From the NCBI RefSeq assembly GCF_001449115.1, contig NZ_LAIJ01000001.1, positions 1 to 64,000 of the forward strand: 64,000 bases of DNA. The letters are read 5' to 3'. The notes under the pieces are model-generated. The model was given only the letters and a program-made list of their open reading frames with translations, had not been told where the DNA came from and ran no database searches. Each line of letters begins with the position of its first letter. The first letter of the stretch is position 1. A program made the position numbers and the translations under genes. This DNA is from Occallatibacter gabretensis (GTDB lineage: Bacteria; Acidobacteriota; Terriglobia; Terriglobales; Acidobacteriaceae). This document shows, piece by piece, positions 45,644 through 54,239 of the stretch.

Positions 45644-46600
45644 TTGCGTAACTCTTTTAAAATCATTCCCGCCCTCGTCCTCGCGCTGTGTGCTGCAGCT
45701 TCTCATGCCGCCCAGCTCTCCTCGGACGCGCGCGCTGCCATTCCCCGCGACGTTCGCCAGCTCGTTGTCATTGACTATCGCGCCATGCAGAACTCCGACA
45801 CGGCCATGCAGCTCCGCGACCGTGTCATGCCCCCCGAACTCAAGCAGTTCGACGAGGCGCTTCGCAAGTCCGGCCTCAATGACAACCACGATGTCGATCA
45901 GCTTGCCTTTGCGCTCTTCCATGCCGCCAGCAGCAAGGATGCCGACGAAAATGTCACCCTAGGCATCGCCCAAGGCCAATTCGATACGGATACCGTCATT
46001 GCCGGCTTCAAAAAGCGCGCGGTCAAGCCCCAGCTCATCCGCACGAACAAGATCTACCCCATGGCCAAGTCCGGCATGATGCTCTGCTTCCTCGATCAGT
46101 CCACCATGATCTTTGGCGGGATTGACGCCATCAAGGCATCTCTGGATGCGCATGACGGGAATCAGCAGAGTCTGCTTGCCAACCAGGCCCTCATGGATGC
46201 GATGCACTCCACTGACTCGGAAGCTCTGTGGAGCGTCCTTGACGCAGCGGGCACGCAGAACATGATGAAATCGGTTCTCGGCGAAGCCGGGTCCGTCGCT
46301 GACTACGAATCTGTCCGTAAGCGCCTTCAGGTCTCCTGGTATGGCATGGACTTTACCCATGGCGTCAAGTTCAATCTCACTATTGTGACCGGCGACAGCT
46401 TTGCCGCCGCAACCATCTCCTCGCTGCTCAACGCCGCCGTCCTTTACAAGAAGACCACTGGCGATACCACGGAAAAGGTAGCTCTGGCCGACACCAACGT
46501 CACCTCCAGCGCCGGTAAGCTCCTGGTCTCGTTCTCCGCTTCAGACTCGGACTTCGCCAGCCTGCTTAAATCCTCTCTCTTCCAGAGCATGGTTCGATAA
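45644..46600 (+). CDS. Exported protein of unknown function
   Basis: A 318-residue protein that I do not recognise. The start is a TTG at 45644, with AGAAGG about 12 bases upstream, opening a signal peptide ('SFKIIPALVLALCAAASHAAQ'). The body begins 'PRDVRQLVVIDYRAMQNSDTAMQLRDRV' and is otherwise rich in Ala, Asp and Ser with no catalytic motif. The composition suggests a soluble alpha/beta periplasmic protein with substrate-binding potential. It is monocistronic and ends in a clear terminator. Confidence 0.7.
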   Translation: MRNSFKIIPALVLALCAAASHAAQLSSDARAAIPRDVRQLVVIDYRAMQNSDTAMQLRDRVMPPELKQFDEALRKSGLNDNHDVDQLAFALFHAASSKDADENVTLGIAQGQFDTDTVIAGFKKRAVKPQLIRTNKIYPMAKSGMMLCFLDQSTMIFGGIDAIKASLDAHDGNQQSLLANQALMDAMHSTDSEALWSVLDAAGTQNMMKSVLGEAGSVADYESVRKRLQVSWYGMDFTHGVKFNLTIVTGDSFAAATISSLLNAAVLYKKTTGDTTEKVALADTNVTSSAGKLLVSFSASDSDFASLLKSSLFQSMVR

Positions 46601-46621
46601 ATCCGAGAGAACGGAATCGAA

Positions 46622-46661
46622 AACCCAAGCCTCGCGGATCATGGTGAGGCTTTGGTTTTTT
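46622..46661 (+). terminator. Rho-independent terminator after the exported unknown
   Basis: AACCCAAGCCTC (46622-46633) pairs with GAGGCTTTGGTT (46646-46657, one mismatch) around a 12-base loop and is followed by a T-rich tail, TTTTTGTG. It starts 22 bases past the stop of the preceding gene. Confidence 0.88.
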
Positions 46662-46793
46662 GTGTCTGGGATGGACTTTATGGTTTTGTTTTTATCTATA
46701 GCGAGATTTCCATTTCTTCGGTTCCTCGCCTCGCGTGTTACTGTGATTCCTTAGATACATGGGCGCCGAATTCGACACTAGATTCTTGAAGCA

Positions 46794-49700
46794 ATGAGCT
46801 CACCTGCGGAGCAGCTTTTCAGCCAGGCCATCGATATGTCTCCCGAGCAGCGCGCGGAGTTTCTCGCAGCCGCCTGTCAGGGTGATCCTGCGCTCCGCCA
46901 GACTGTAGAAACTCTCCTCGTCGAAAATGATCGGCGTGAGAATCCTTCCGTTACTCCGCTGCTTGATAGCAATGCCACTGCGCCTCCGGTCGATTTTCTC
47001 GCCGACGGCAGCCGCATCGGCCGCTACACCATCGTCCAGCCGATCGGCATGGGCGGCATGGGCGTTGTCTATCGCGCCCGCGATGAAAAGCTCGAGCGCG
47101 AAGTTGCCATCAAAATGCTTTCTCCCGGCGTGCTGTCGAATAGTGAAGCCCGCCGACGCTTCCGCATTGAAGCTCTCGCCCTGGCCCGTCTTAATCATCC
47201 TCATATTGCCGCCGTCTATGACGCGGGCGAACAGGACGGCCAGGATTACATCGTGATGGAGCTGGTTCACGGCGAGACGCTCTCAAACCGCCTTCGCAGC
47301 CGTGGCCCACTCGACATCTACACTGCCTCGCAGATCGTGCTCGAAGTTTTGGACGCTCTTCGAGAAGCTCATGCTCAGGGCGTCGTGCACCGGGACCTCA
47401 AGCCGGGCAATATCATGGTTAACTCCCGCGGCCATGCCAAGGTCCTCGACTTCGGCCTGGCCCGCATACTCCAGGCCGACCCGAGCGCCACGCAAACCCA
47501 GGGCATTGCCGGTACGCCGATGTACATGTCGCCCGAGCAGGCCCTTGGGACGCCAGTGGACGCCCGCACAGATCTCTGGAGTCTGGGCGTTATCTTCTAC
47601 GAAACCCTCACCGGCCAGCCGCCCTTTCGCTCAGAGAGCACTCTCGGCCTTCTTCGCGCCATCACGCAGTCCCCGCTTACCCACGCGCGCCAGCTCCGCC
47701 CTGATCTCCCGCCCATTGCCGACGCCATTCTCACCCGTGCGCTTGAAAAAGATCCCGGTAAGCGCTATCAGTCCGCTGAAGAGATGCATCGCGATCTCGC
47801 GTCTCTGGTCAAGCCGCCTGAGGCTGTAGCCCGTCCTCGCTGGCAGCAGCCGAAGTGGATGCTTGCGGGCTTCGCGCTCATTCTTGTCGCAGCAGCCATC
47901 GGCGGGTGGGTCCTTTGGCGTCACGTTGCAGAGCAGCGTTGGGCGCGCGACGAGGCTCCTGCACAAATCGAGGCTGAGTTCTCCGCCTGGCATCCGCTCG
48001 AAGCGCAAGCCTTGCTCGCACGCGCGCAGAAGGCGCTGCCCTCTGATCCCGTGCTTCAGCAGATCGAAGAGAAAAACACGCTCCTTGTAACTGTTACTTC
48101 CGATCCCGCCGGAGCCACCGTCGCCATCCAGGACTACGTTCTTCCGCAAAGTCCATGGAAGACACTCGGACCCACGCCGCTCACGAAGATCCGCATCCCC
48201 AAAGCACAATTCCGCTGGAAGCTGACCGCGCCCGGTGGGCAGGAAACCATCCTCGCCCCGCCAACGGATGAAGCGATGAACTTCCCGCTTGCCAGGATCT
48301 CCGCCGCGCCTGCCGGCATGGCTTACGTCCCGGCTGGAAACTTCGCGGACTACGTTGTATTTCTCGGCTGGCTTGCTCCAGCACCGCTGCCCGCCTTCTA
48401 CATCGATCGGACAGAAGTTACCAATCGTGCTTATCAGCAGTTCGTCGATGCCGGGGGCTACTCCAACGCAAAGTACTGGCCCGTGCAGATTGAAAAAGAT
48501 GGCCGCTCGATCCCATGGAGCGTTGTTGCCGCTGATTTCACGGATGCCAGCGGCCGCCCCGGTCCCGCAACATGGACCGCCGGTCACTACCCGGAAGGAC
48601 AGGCCGATAATCCCGTTGCCGGTGTCAGTTGGTATGAAGCCGCAGCCTACGCCGCATGGGCCGGCAAGAGCTTGCCCGTGCTGAGCCAGTATTACCGCGC
48701 CTCACCGCCGGAACTCACAGGCCCCACAGCCGCCATGAGCAATCTCGGCGGATCCGCAGTCGCACCCGTCGGCACATTCAAAGGCCTCGGTCCGTACGGC
48801 ACCCTTGATATGGCCGGCAATGTCCGCGAGTGGATCGCCAATACCGTCGACGACCAGCTGCGCTTCGCCCTCGGAGGTTCATGGCAGTCCGCGGCCTACA
48901 TGTCGAACGAGCCGGAGGCTTTCTCGCCTCTCGATCGCACTGCGGGCACAGGATTCCGCTGCGTGCGTAACCTCGGGCCGCTTCCCGATTCCGCAGTCAG
49001 GCCTTTCCACCGCACTTTGCGTGATTTCTCCGCTTACAAGCCTGCCAGTGACGACGTCTTTCGCGCCTACAAAGTCATGTACGACTACATCAAGACGCCG
49101 CTCACCCCGCAAGATCTCGGCATTGTGAAAGAGACCGCCGACTGGCGCGAAGAGAAGATCGTTATCGACACGGCGTACAACGGCGAGCGCATGGCCATCT
49201 ACCTCTTTCTGCCCAAGCGCGTGCAGCCGCCCTATCAGACTGTGCTCTTCTTTCCCAGCGCGCGCGTCTACTTTCAGCCGCCGGATTCTGCTGACCTCGG
49301 AGATATCCAGTTCTTCGATTACGTTGTGCAGAGTGGCCGCGCTGTCGCTTATCCCGTTTATGAAGATACCTATGAGCGCCGTCTCAAGTACTCGATGCCG
49401 GGCGGCTCACAGGCCCTCGCCCTCACCGCCGATTGGTACAAGGACGCGGCGCGCACCCTCGACTTTCTCGAAACCCGCAAAGACATCGATTCCAGCCGCC
49501 TGGCCTATCTAGGCGTAAGCATGGGCGCAGCAGATGGCGTCATCGTATCCACGCTTCTGCAGGACCGGCTCAAAGCCGTCGTCTGGCTCGACGGCGGCTA
49601 CTTCATCGAGCATCCACCTGCCGGCGGCGACCAGGCCGACTTCGCCCCGCGCATGAAGAAGCCCGTGCTCATGGTCAACGGCAGGTATGATTACGACTTT

Positions 49701-49868
49701 CCGCTTGATCAGGCGCAGACCCCGCTCTTCAACATGCTCGGCACGACTGCCTCGGATAAAAGCCATGTCGTTATGGACACTCCGCACGATGTCACGGAAA
49801 ACCGCCCCGTCCTTGTGCATTCGGTGATTGCCTGGCTGAATAAATACCTCGGCAAGATCTCCGAGTAG
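46794..49868 (+). CDS. Membrane Ser/Thr protein kinase fused to FGE/sulfatase-modifying-factor and alpha/beta-hydrolase domains
   Basis: A 1024-residue receptor-like protein. Residues about 80-345 form a Hanks-type kinase: glycine loop 'IGMGGMGVVYRARDE', Lys in 'EVAIKML', 'VVHRDLKPGNIMVN', 'VLDFGLAR', 'GTPMYMSPEQA'. One membrane segment follows (about 354-377), then a PEGA-like stretch ('TVTSDPAGATVAI'), an FGE/SUMF1-like domain (about 505-725: 'YVPAGNF', 'IDRTEVTNRAYQQF', 'NPVAGVSWYEAAAYAAWAGK', 'DMAGNVREWI', 'GTGFRCVRNLG') and an alpha/beta hydrolase (about 785-1024) with nucleophile 'GVSMGA', acid 'NGRYDYDF' and His in 'DTPHDV'. The FGE copper-site Cys pair is not seen. It should sense or act outside and signal inside. 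Start and length look natural. Confidence 0.9.
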   Translation: MSSPAEQLFSQAIDMSPEQRAEFLAAACQGDPALRQTVETLLVENDRRENPSVTPLLDSNATAPPVDFLADGSRIGRYTIVQPIGMGGMGVVYRARDEKLEREVAIKMLSPGVLSNSEARRRFRIEALALARLNHPHIAAVYDAGEQDGQDYIVMELVHGETLSNRLRSRGPLDIYTASQIVLEVLDALREAHAQGVVHRDLKPGNIMVNSRGHAKVLDFGLARILQADPSATQTQGIAGTPMYMSPEQALGTPVDARTDLWSLGVIFYETLTGQPPFRSESTLGLLRAITQSPLTHARQLRPDLPPIADAILTRALEKDPGKRYQSAEEMHRDLASLVKPPEAVARPRWQQPKWMLAGFALILVAAAIGGWVLWRHVAEQRWARDEAPAQIEAEFSAWHPLEAQALLARAQKALPSDPVLQQIEEKNTLLVTVTSDPAGATVAIQDYVLPQSPWKTLGPTPLTKIRIPKAQFRWKLTAPGGQETILAPPTDEAMNFPLARISAAPAGMAYVPAGNFADYVVFLGWLAPAPLPAFYIDRTEVTNRAYQQFVDAGGYSNAKYWPVQIEKDGRSIPWSVVAADFTDASGRPGPATWTAGHYPEGQADNPVAGVSWYEAAAYAAWAGKSLPVLSQYYRASPPELTGPTAAMSNLGGSAVAPVGTFKGLGPYGTLDMAGNVREWIANTVDDQLRFALGGSWQSAAYMSNEPEAFSPLDRTAGTGFRCVRNLGPLPDSAVRPFHRTLRDFSAYKPASDDVFRAYKVMYDYIKTPLTPQDLGIVKETADWREEKIVIDTAYNGERMAIYLFLPKRVQPPYQTVLFFPSARVYFQPPDSADLGDIQFFDYVVQSGRAVAYPVYEDTYERRLKYSMPGGSQALALTADWYKDAARTLDFLETRKDIDSSRLAYLGVSMGAADGVIVSTLLQDRLKAVVWLDGGYFIEHPPAGGDQADFAPRMKKPVLMVNGRYDYDFPLDQAQTPLFNMLGTTASDKSHVVMDTPHDVTENRPVLVHSVIAWLNKYLGKISE

Positions 49869-49891
49869 TCGCCGTCCCTGCATTGATCTGC

Positions 49892-49934
49892 AAAAAATTC
49901 GGCGGACTGCAAATCAAAGTGATTCGCAGCCCGC
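49892..49934 (-). terminator. Terminator of the isoamylase gene (minus strand)
   Basis: Two 15-base arms (49902-49916 and 49920-49934) with a 3-base loop pair fully in RNA of the minus strand, two of the pairs being G-U, and are followed there by CGAA and six T (the A-run at 49892-49897). It ends 24 bases past the isoamylase stop. On the plus strand the two wobbles become A-C mismatches, so it suits the minus-strand gene better. Confidence 0.85.
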
Positions 49935-49957
49935 TGAGTCGAGTACCATCCTGCCGT

Positions 49958-52309
49958 TTATTTTGAAATCAGCAACAGGAGCGACTGGCCGCACTGTCCG
50001 TAGGTTGTGCCCGCAGGGCCAATCAATGTTTCGTTGCCCGGCGTGACAAACGTGTTAGGCCCGTCATTCCAGTCGCAGGTATCGGTCACGCGATACCAGT
50101 TGGTGCCCGTAGGCGGCTGGGGCAAAGTGAAATTCATTGAAGCGGACCAACCGTTATACGCGATGTACATCGCGTTCGAATCTCCGAAGGACGACCCGTT
50201 CACGGTGTAAGCAATCGCGTAGTTTGAAGTGTTGTTCCAGTAGCTGCTGTTAGCTTGCGTGCCACCTGGCTCCCACCACTCCACCTGGCTTGACGTGTAC
50301 CAAGTCACAGGCCGCAGCGCCGGATGCGCACGCCGGAAGGCGATTAGCCGCGACGCGTAGTTATCGAAGTTCTGCTGATTCGTGCTCCAGCTCCAGTTGA
50401 GCCAGTTGCCGGGCGAGTCTAGATTGTAAGCATTGTTGTTGCATTGCAGCGTGCGCAAGAACTCATCGCCGCCCTGCATAATAGGTGTTCCCGCAGAAAG
50501 CATCGTAAAGGCTAGTCCCGTGCGTGCCGCGCGGCGTTGATCATACGCAGTGCCGGTTCCAGCGCTCAGGCCCTGGTCCCAGCTGTAATTCGTGGTGGTG
50601 CCGCCGTCAGATGGTCCCCACGGCCACGCCTGTGAATTATTTGAGCCGTTGCAGGAGTACACATCATTCAGCGTCAGCCCGTCGTGAATATCGATAAGGT
50701 TGGTCGAGTTCCATGGCGAGCGGCCGCTTGCCTGAAACAGATTCGACGATCCTGTGAAATCATTCGCATCCTGCGTAATGTAGATCGTTGTAGTACCTAG
50801 TTCGTTCTGCGCCTGGCGCAACGAGTCGCGGAACTGGCCATTCCACTCTGACCAGCCGTACGGAAAATCTCCGAGCTGATAAGCGCCGTTGCCGCTCGCA
50901 GCCCACGGCTCTGCGTAGAGATCCAATCCGCGGCCGCCCGCAGCCGGACGCACCGTAAAGTTGGCGAGAATGCGGTTGATGGCGACATTCGGATCAGAAG
51001 CATCAAAGTTGAATCCACCACCCGGACAGTTGGGCGCAGCCGCTTCATACGATTGATTAAGGCAGTTGTTGCCAAGCACCGCGCCCAGATCGAAGCGGAA
51101 GCCATCCACTCCCATGGTCTGGTTCCAATAAGCCAACGAGTCGATAATTAGATTCTGCGCAACGGCATTATAGGTGTTGTAATTCGCGCCCGTTCCCGTG
51201 TTGTCGTAGTAATACTGGTTGTCCGATGTCAGCTCGTAGTACGTAACGTTATCCAGCCCACGCCAGGAGTAGACATTGGCGGTCGTCGGGTCCGATGAGT
51301 TCCACAGCGCGCCCTCGCCCGTGTGGTTATAAACCACATCCATGTACACCTTGATGCCCACGTTGTGAAAAGCCTGCACCATCGCCTGAAATTCCTGCGT
51401 TGGTCCGCCCGCAGACTTGTTATGAGCATAGCGGCGGTCTGGAGCGAAGAAGTCTTCCGTCGCATAGCCCCAATAGTTCTGATTCGCATCGGAGTTGGGC
51501 GTCACATCGTTCGCATCATTCTGCGTTTCCATCACGGGCAGAAACTCCACTGCCGTAACGCCGAGGCCCGCGAGGTAGTTGGCCTTCATTGCAGCGCCCG
51601 CGTATGTTCCCTGGTATGCCGTCGGAACCGACGGGTCCTGCTCCGTCAATCCGCGCACATGCACTTCATAAATTACGTCGTCTTTTTGCGCCCGGGTCGG
51701 TTTGGTCCCGGTGCTCTGGCTGCTTACTGCAAGCACAACTCCTTTGGGGGCATAGGTTCCGCTGTCAATCGTCCGGTAAGTTGCGCCGGAGGCAAAGATG
51801 CCGCCGTTGGTCGGGTTCTGTGGATTCAGCGGGTCCTGGCTGATCTCGCGTGCATATGGGTCCAGCAGCAGCTTGTTCGGATTGAATCGATTACCGTTCG
51901 CATCTACATCGGAAATAAATCCAGCCGACGATCCCTTCGTCCAGCTCGGGCTGTAAGGCCAGTTAGGTCCCCATGCGCGATAGCCGTAATACACTGCGCC
52001 GGTAATCCCCGCATTTTGAATGTCGGAAACTGAAACCGTGGTCTGCCACACCAGATCGCTGCCCTGCGTCATCGGATAAACCGCGAATTCCTGCGCGCCA
52101 TATCCGGAAGAGTAAAGGTAAAGACTCACTTGCGTGGCCTGCGAGGAATACACACGGAAAAGAATGCTCGATCCGCCTGTACTATATTGCGCGCCCAGGT
52201 TCATGCTGTTGATTTGGGCATGGAGAGGACTTGCGGCTGCTGCCAGGCCTCCGCATACGAGCGCAGCGGCTAAAAGGCCCTTCCAGATTCGCGTTACTTT
52301 GCGTTTCAT
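49958..52309 (-). CDS. Secreted isoamylase (glycogen/starch debranching, GH13)
   Basis: A 783-residue exported debranching enzyme. The start at 52309 has GGAAACGGAA before it and gives a signal peptide ('GLLAAALVCGGLAAAASPLHA'). Order: N-terminal CBM48-like module (about 30-190), then the GH13 barrel with 'VYMDVVYNHTGEG' (region I), 'VDGFRFDLGAVLGN' (nucleophile Asp, region II), 'DLYAEPWAAS' (acid Glu, region III) and 'LIDIHDGLTLNDVY' (region IV, HD), and a C-terminal beta domain. Length and the 'DIHDG' type match secreted bacterial isoamylases (EC 3.2.1.68) rather than cytoplasmic GlgX. It would debranch external starch or glycogen; neighbours add no glycogen genes. Confidence 0.9.
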   Translation of the reverse strand: MKRKVTRIWKGLLAAALVCGGLAAAASPLHAQINSMNLGAQYSTGGSSILFRVYSSQATQVSLYLYSSGYGAQEFAVYPMTQGSDLVWQTTVSVSDIQNAGITGAVYYGYRAWGPNWPYSPSWTKGSSAGFISDVDANGNRFNPNKLLLDPYAREISQDPLNPQNPTNGGIFASGATYRTIDSGTYAPKGVVLAVSSQSTGTKPTRAQKDDVIYEVHVRGLTEQDPSVPTAYQGTYAGAAMKANYLAGLGVTAVEFLPVMETQNDANDVTPNSDANQNYWGYATEDFFAPDRRYAHNKSAGGPTQEFQAMVQAFHNVGIKVYMDVVYNHTGEGALWNSSDPTTANVYSWRGLDNVTYYELTSDNQYYYDNTGTGANYNTYNAVAQNLIIDSLAYWNQTMGVDGFRFDLGAVLGNNCLNQSYEAAAPNCPGGGFNFDASDPNVAINRILANFTVRPAAGGRGLDLYAEPWAASGNGAYQLGDFPYGWSEWNGQFRDSLRQAQNELGTTTIYITQDANDFTGSSNLFQASGRSPWNSTNLIDIHDGLTLNDVYSCNGSNNSQAWPWGPSDGGTTTNYSWDQGLSAGTGTAYDQRRAARTGLAFTMLSAGTPIMQGGDEFLRTLQCNNNAYNLDSPGNWLNWSWSTNQQNFDNYASRLIAFRRAHPALRPVTWYTSSQVEWWEPGGTQANSSYWNNTSNYAIAYTVNGSSFGDSNAMYIAYNGWSASMNFTLPQPPTGTNWYRVTDTCDWNDGPNTFVTPGNETLIGPAGTTYGQCGQSLLLLISK

Positions 52310-52516
52310 TTCCGTTTCCCTTCTCGATGGACTGGATAGCACGCTTGTAGAGCGGCAGCACGGAGAGTCCTCCGATTAGTGAGATCAGGGCAATCGTTAT
52401 TTCATCTTTTTCTTCACAATTTGTGTTGAACAGATATATGGTTTGTTTTCAGTTCGCTGCTGGCATTCTTCTTCAGCTCTGGAACTGTGCATAATGAAGG
52501 ATGCAGAAAGGGCCTA

Positions 52517-53941
52517 ATGAACAACATGCCTGACAACTTCGAGAACGAACCTGTGGAGCAAGCCGGCGATGATTGCATCCTGCTCGACCGCAGGAGTTTT
52601 TTGCGGCTTGGCTCCGCCGCCGCCGCAGTTTCCGCATTGGAGAAGAATCGCGCACACGCGCAGGGAGGCGCACAGATGGGTAATGTTCCGCGCGAGAACT
52701 GGAGCAGCACTTTGCGTTATCACACCGACCACGTCTTTCAACCGGAAGACATTGCCGCAGTGGTCAAAGACGTCACCTCAACTGCTCACCTCCGCGCGTT
52801 GGGAACCCGGCACTCATTCAACGCGATTGCGGATTCCAACTCTGCGCAGATTTCCATGCTGGGTCTCAAAACAGTCGAGGTCAATGCCGCTGCTCACACT
52901 GTTAGGGCCGGCGCAGGGGTTCGCCTCGGTGATCTCGCCATTGAAATCGACAGACAGGGCTGGGCTCTGCATAATCTACCCTCGCTGCCGCACATTTCGC
53001 TCGCCGGCTGCATCTCTACCGGCACTCACGGCTCAGGCATTCATAACGGCAATATCTCTACGGCAGTGCGTGAGGTCGAATTCGTGGGTGCGGATGGCAA
53101 GCAGCACAAGCTCTCACGCGAGCATGACCCTGCAACCTTTCCCGGCGCGGTCGTGGCCTTGGGAGCCATCGGCGTGATCACGCATCTCACGGTGGACGTG
53201 CAGCCTCGATTTGAAGTAGCGCAGGTTCTCTATGAGAATCTTTCGTTCGACGCCCTCGAATCGCATTTGACTGACATCATGGGGGCAGCTTACAGCGTCT
53301 CGCTCTTCACACATTGGCAGGGCAACAAGGCAGATCAGGTGTGGCTCAAGCATCGCGTTGCTCAGGGAGCTAAACCGCCCATGCCCGCCACTTTTCACGG
53401 CGCAACCTTGGCGGACAAAAAGCTGCATCCTGTGGGCAGGGAAGTGGACGCTACCCCATGCACAGAGCAGGAAGGCGCCATCGGCCCATGGTATGAGCGG
53501 CTACCGCACTTCAAGCTGGCTTTCACGCCCTCCGTCGGACACGAAATTCAAACTGAATACTTTGTTCCGCTCGACAAGGGTTATCAGGCTATTCGTGCCG
53601 TCGAGACTCTACGCGACCGCATCACGCCGCATCTTCTCGTCACTGAACTTCGTACCATAGCTGCCGATGATCTCTGGCTCAGCATGGCTTATCAGCGTCC
53701 CTCGCTGGCAATTCATTTCACATGGAAGCCCGAAGAAGCTGCCGTGCAGGAACTGCTTCCTCAGATTGAAGCCAAGCTTGCGCCGTTTGATCCGCGACCG
53801 CACTGGGCCAAGGTCTTCACGATTCCGAAAGAGCAACTCCAACGTACTTACGTCCGCTCGAATGACTTCCGCAAGCTCGTGCAGACCTACGATCCGAACG
53901 GCAAGTTTACGAATGAATTCCTGCGGCGGTTGATTCTTTAA
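52517..53941 (+). CDS. FAD-linked alditol oxidase/gulonolactone-oxidase family protein with a Tat-like signal
   Basis: A 474-residue flavoprotein of the vanillyl-alcohol-oxidase superfamily. I start at 52517 with AAAGGG before it. Near residue 25 'DRRSFLRLGSAAAAVSALE' is a twin-arginine-type signal, so the protein is likely exported folded. 'ALGTRHSFNAIADSN' holds the His that in alditol oxidase binds FAD covalently; 'LHNLPSLPHISLAGCISTGTHGSG' is the second FAD loop, and the C-terminal 'HWAKVF' block is typical of the AldO/ALO family. Such enzymes oxidise sugar alcohols or lactones to acids and make H2O2. It is divergent from the isoamylase gene. Confidence 0.85.
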   Translation: MNNMPDNFENEPVEQAGDDCILLDRRSFLRLGSAAAAVSALEKNRAHAQGGAQMGNVPRENWSSTLRYHTDHVFQPEDIAAVVKDVTSTAHLRALGTRHSFNAIADSNSAQISMLGLKTVEVNAAAHTVRAGAGVRLGDLAIEIDRQGWALHNLPSLPHISLAGCISTGTHGSGIHNGNISTAVREVEFVGADGKQHKLSREHDPATFPGAVVALGAIGVITHLTVDVQPRFEVAQVLYENLSFDALESHLTDIMGAAYSVSLFTHWQGNKADQVWLKHRVAQGAKPPMPATFHGATLADKKLHPVGREVDATPCTEQEGAIGPWYERLPHFKLAFTPSVGHEIQTEYFVPLDKGYQAIRAVETLRDRITPHLLVTELRTIAADDLWLSMAYQRPSLAIHFTWKPEEAAVQELLPQIEAKLAPFDPRPHWAKVFTIPKEQLQRTYVRSNDFRKLVQTYDPNGKFTNEFLRRLIL

Positions 53942-54239
53942 CGAACAGAATCATTCTTCTGATGCGTTCAAGACTGAGTGCTCAGGAGTGTCGCTGTGAA
54001 AAATGCGTGCCCTAGCTCCGTTATCCTGTATGAGCCAGAAAAATCTATGGTTTATAGCGATCCCCAAAGCATGATTCATCTTTTAAGTTTGATCCAGAAG
54101 AAATTTAGTTCACATCTGCGGATTCGGGATTTTGCAATATCATGCTATATTTCGTGTGCCGCAAGTTGGCAGGCTCTCTGTCATTCTGAAAAAATCGACT
54201 CTATCGGGGTAAGGCGTTGGCCAGAATTGTGAGGTTCCC
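53942..54239. other. Gap before the FG-GAP protein gene
   Basis: About 300 bases of lower G+C than the neighbours. An open frame at 53978-54232 lacks codon character and similarity to anything I know. I see no riboswitch class, terminator or clear promoter; a TATATT at about 54149 has no -35 partner. Confidence 0.45.

Noticed and set aside
53978-54232. 84-codon open frame before the FG-GAP protein
   Set aside because: Low-G+C sequence without a ribosome-binding site, signal peptide or known motif; probably chance.
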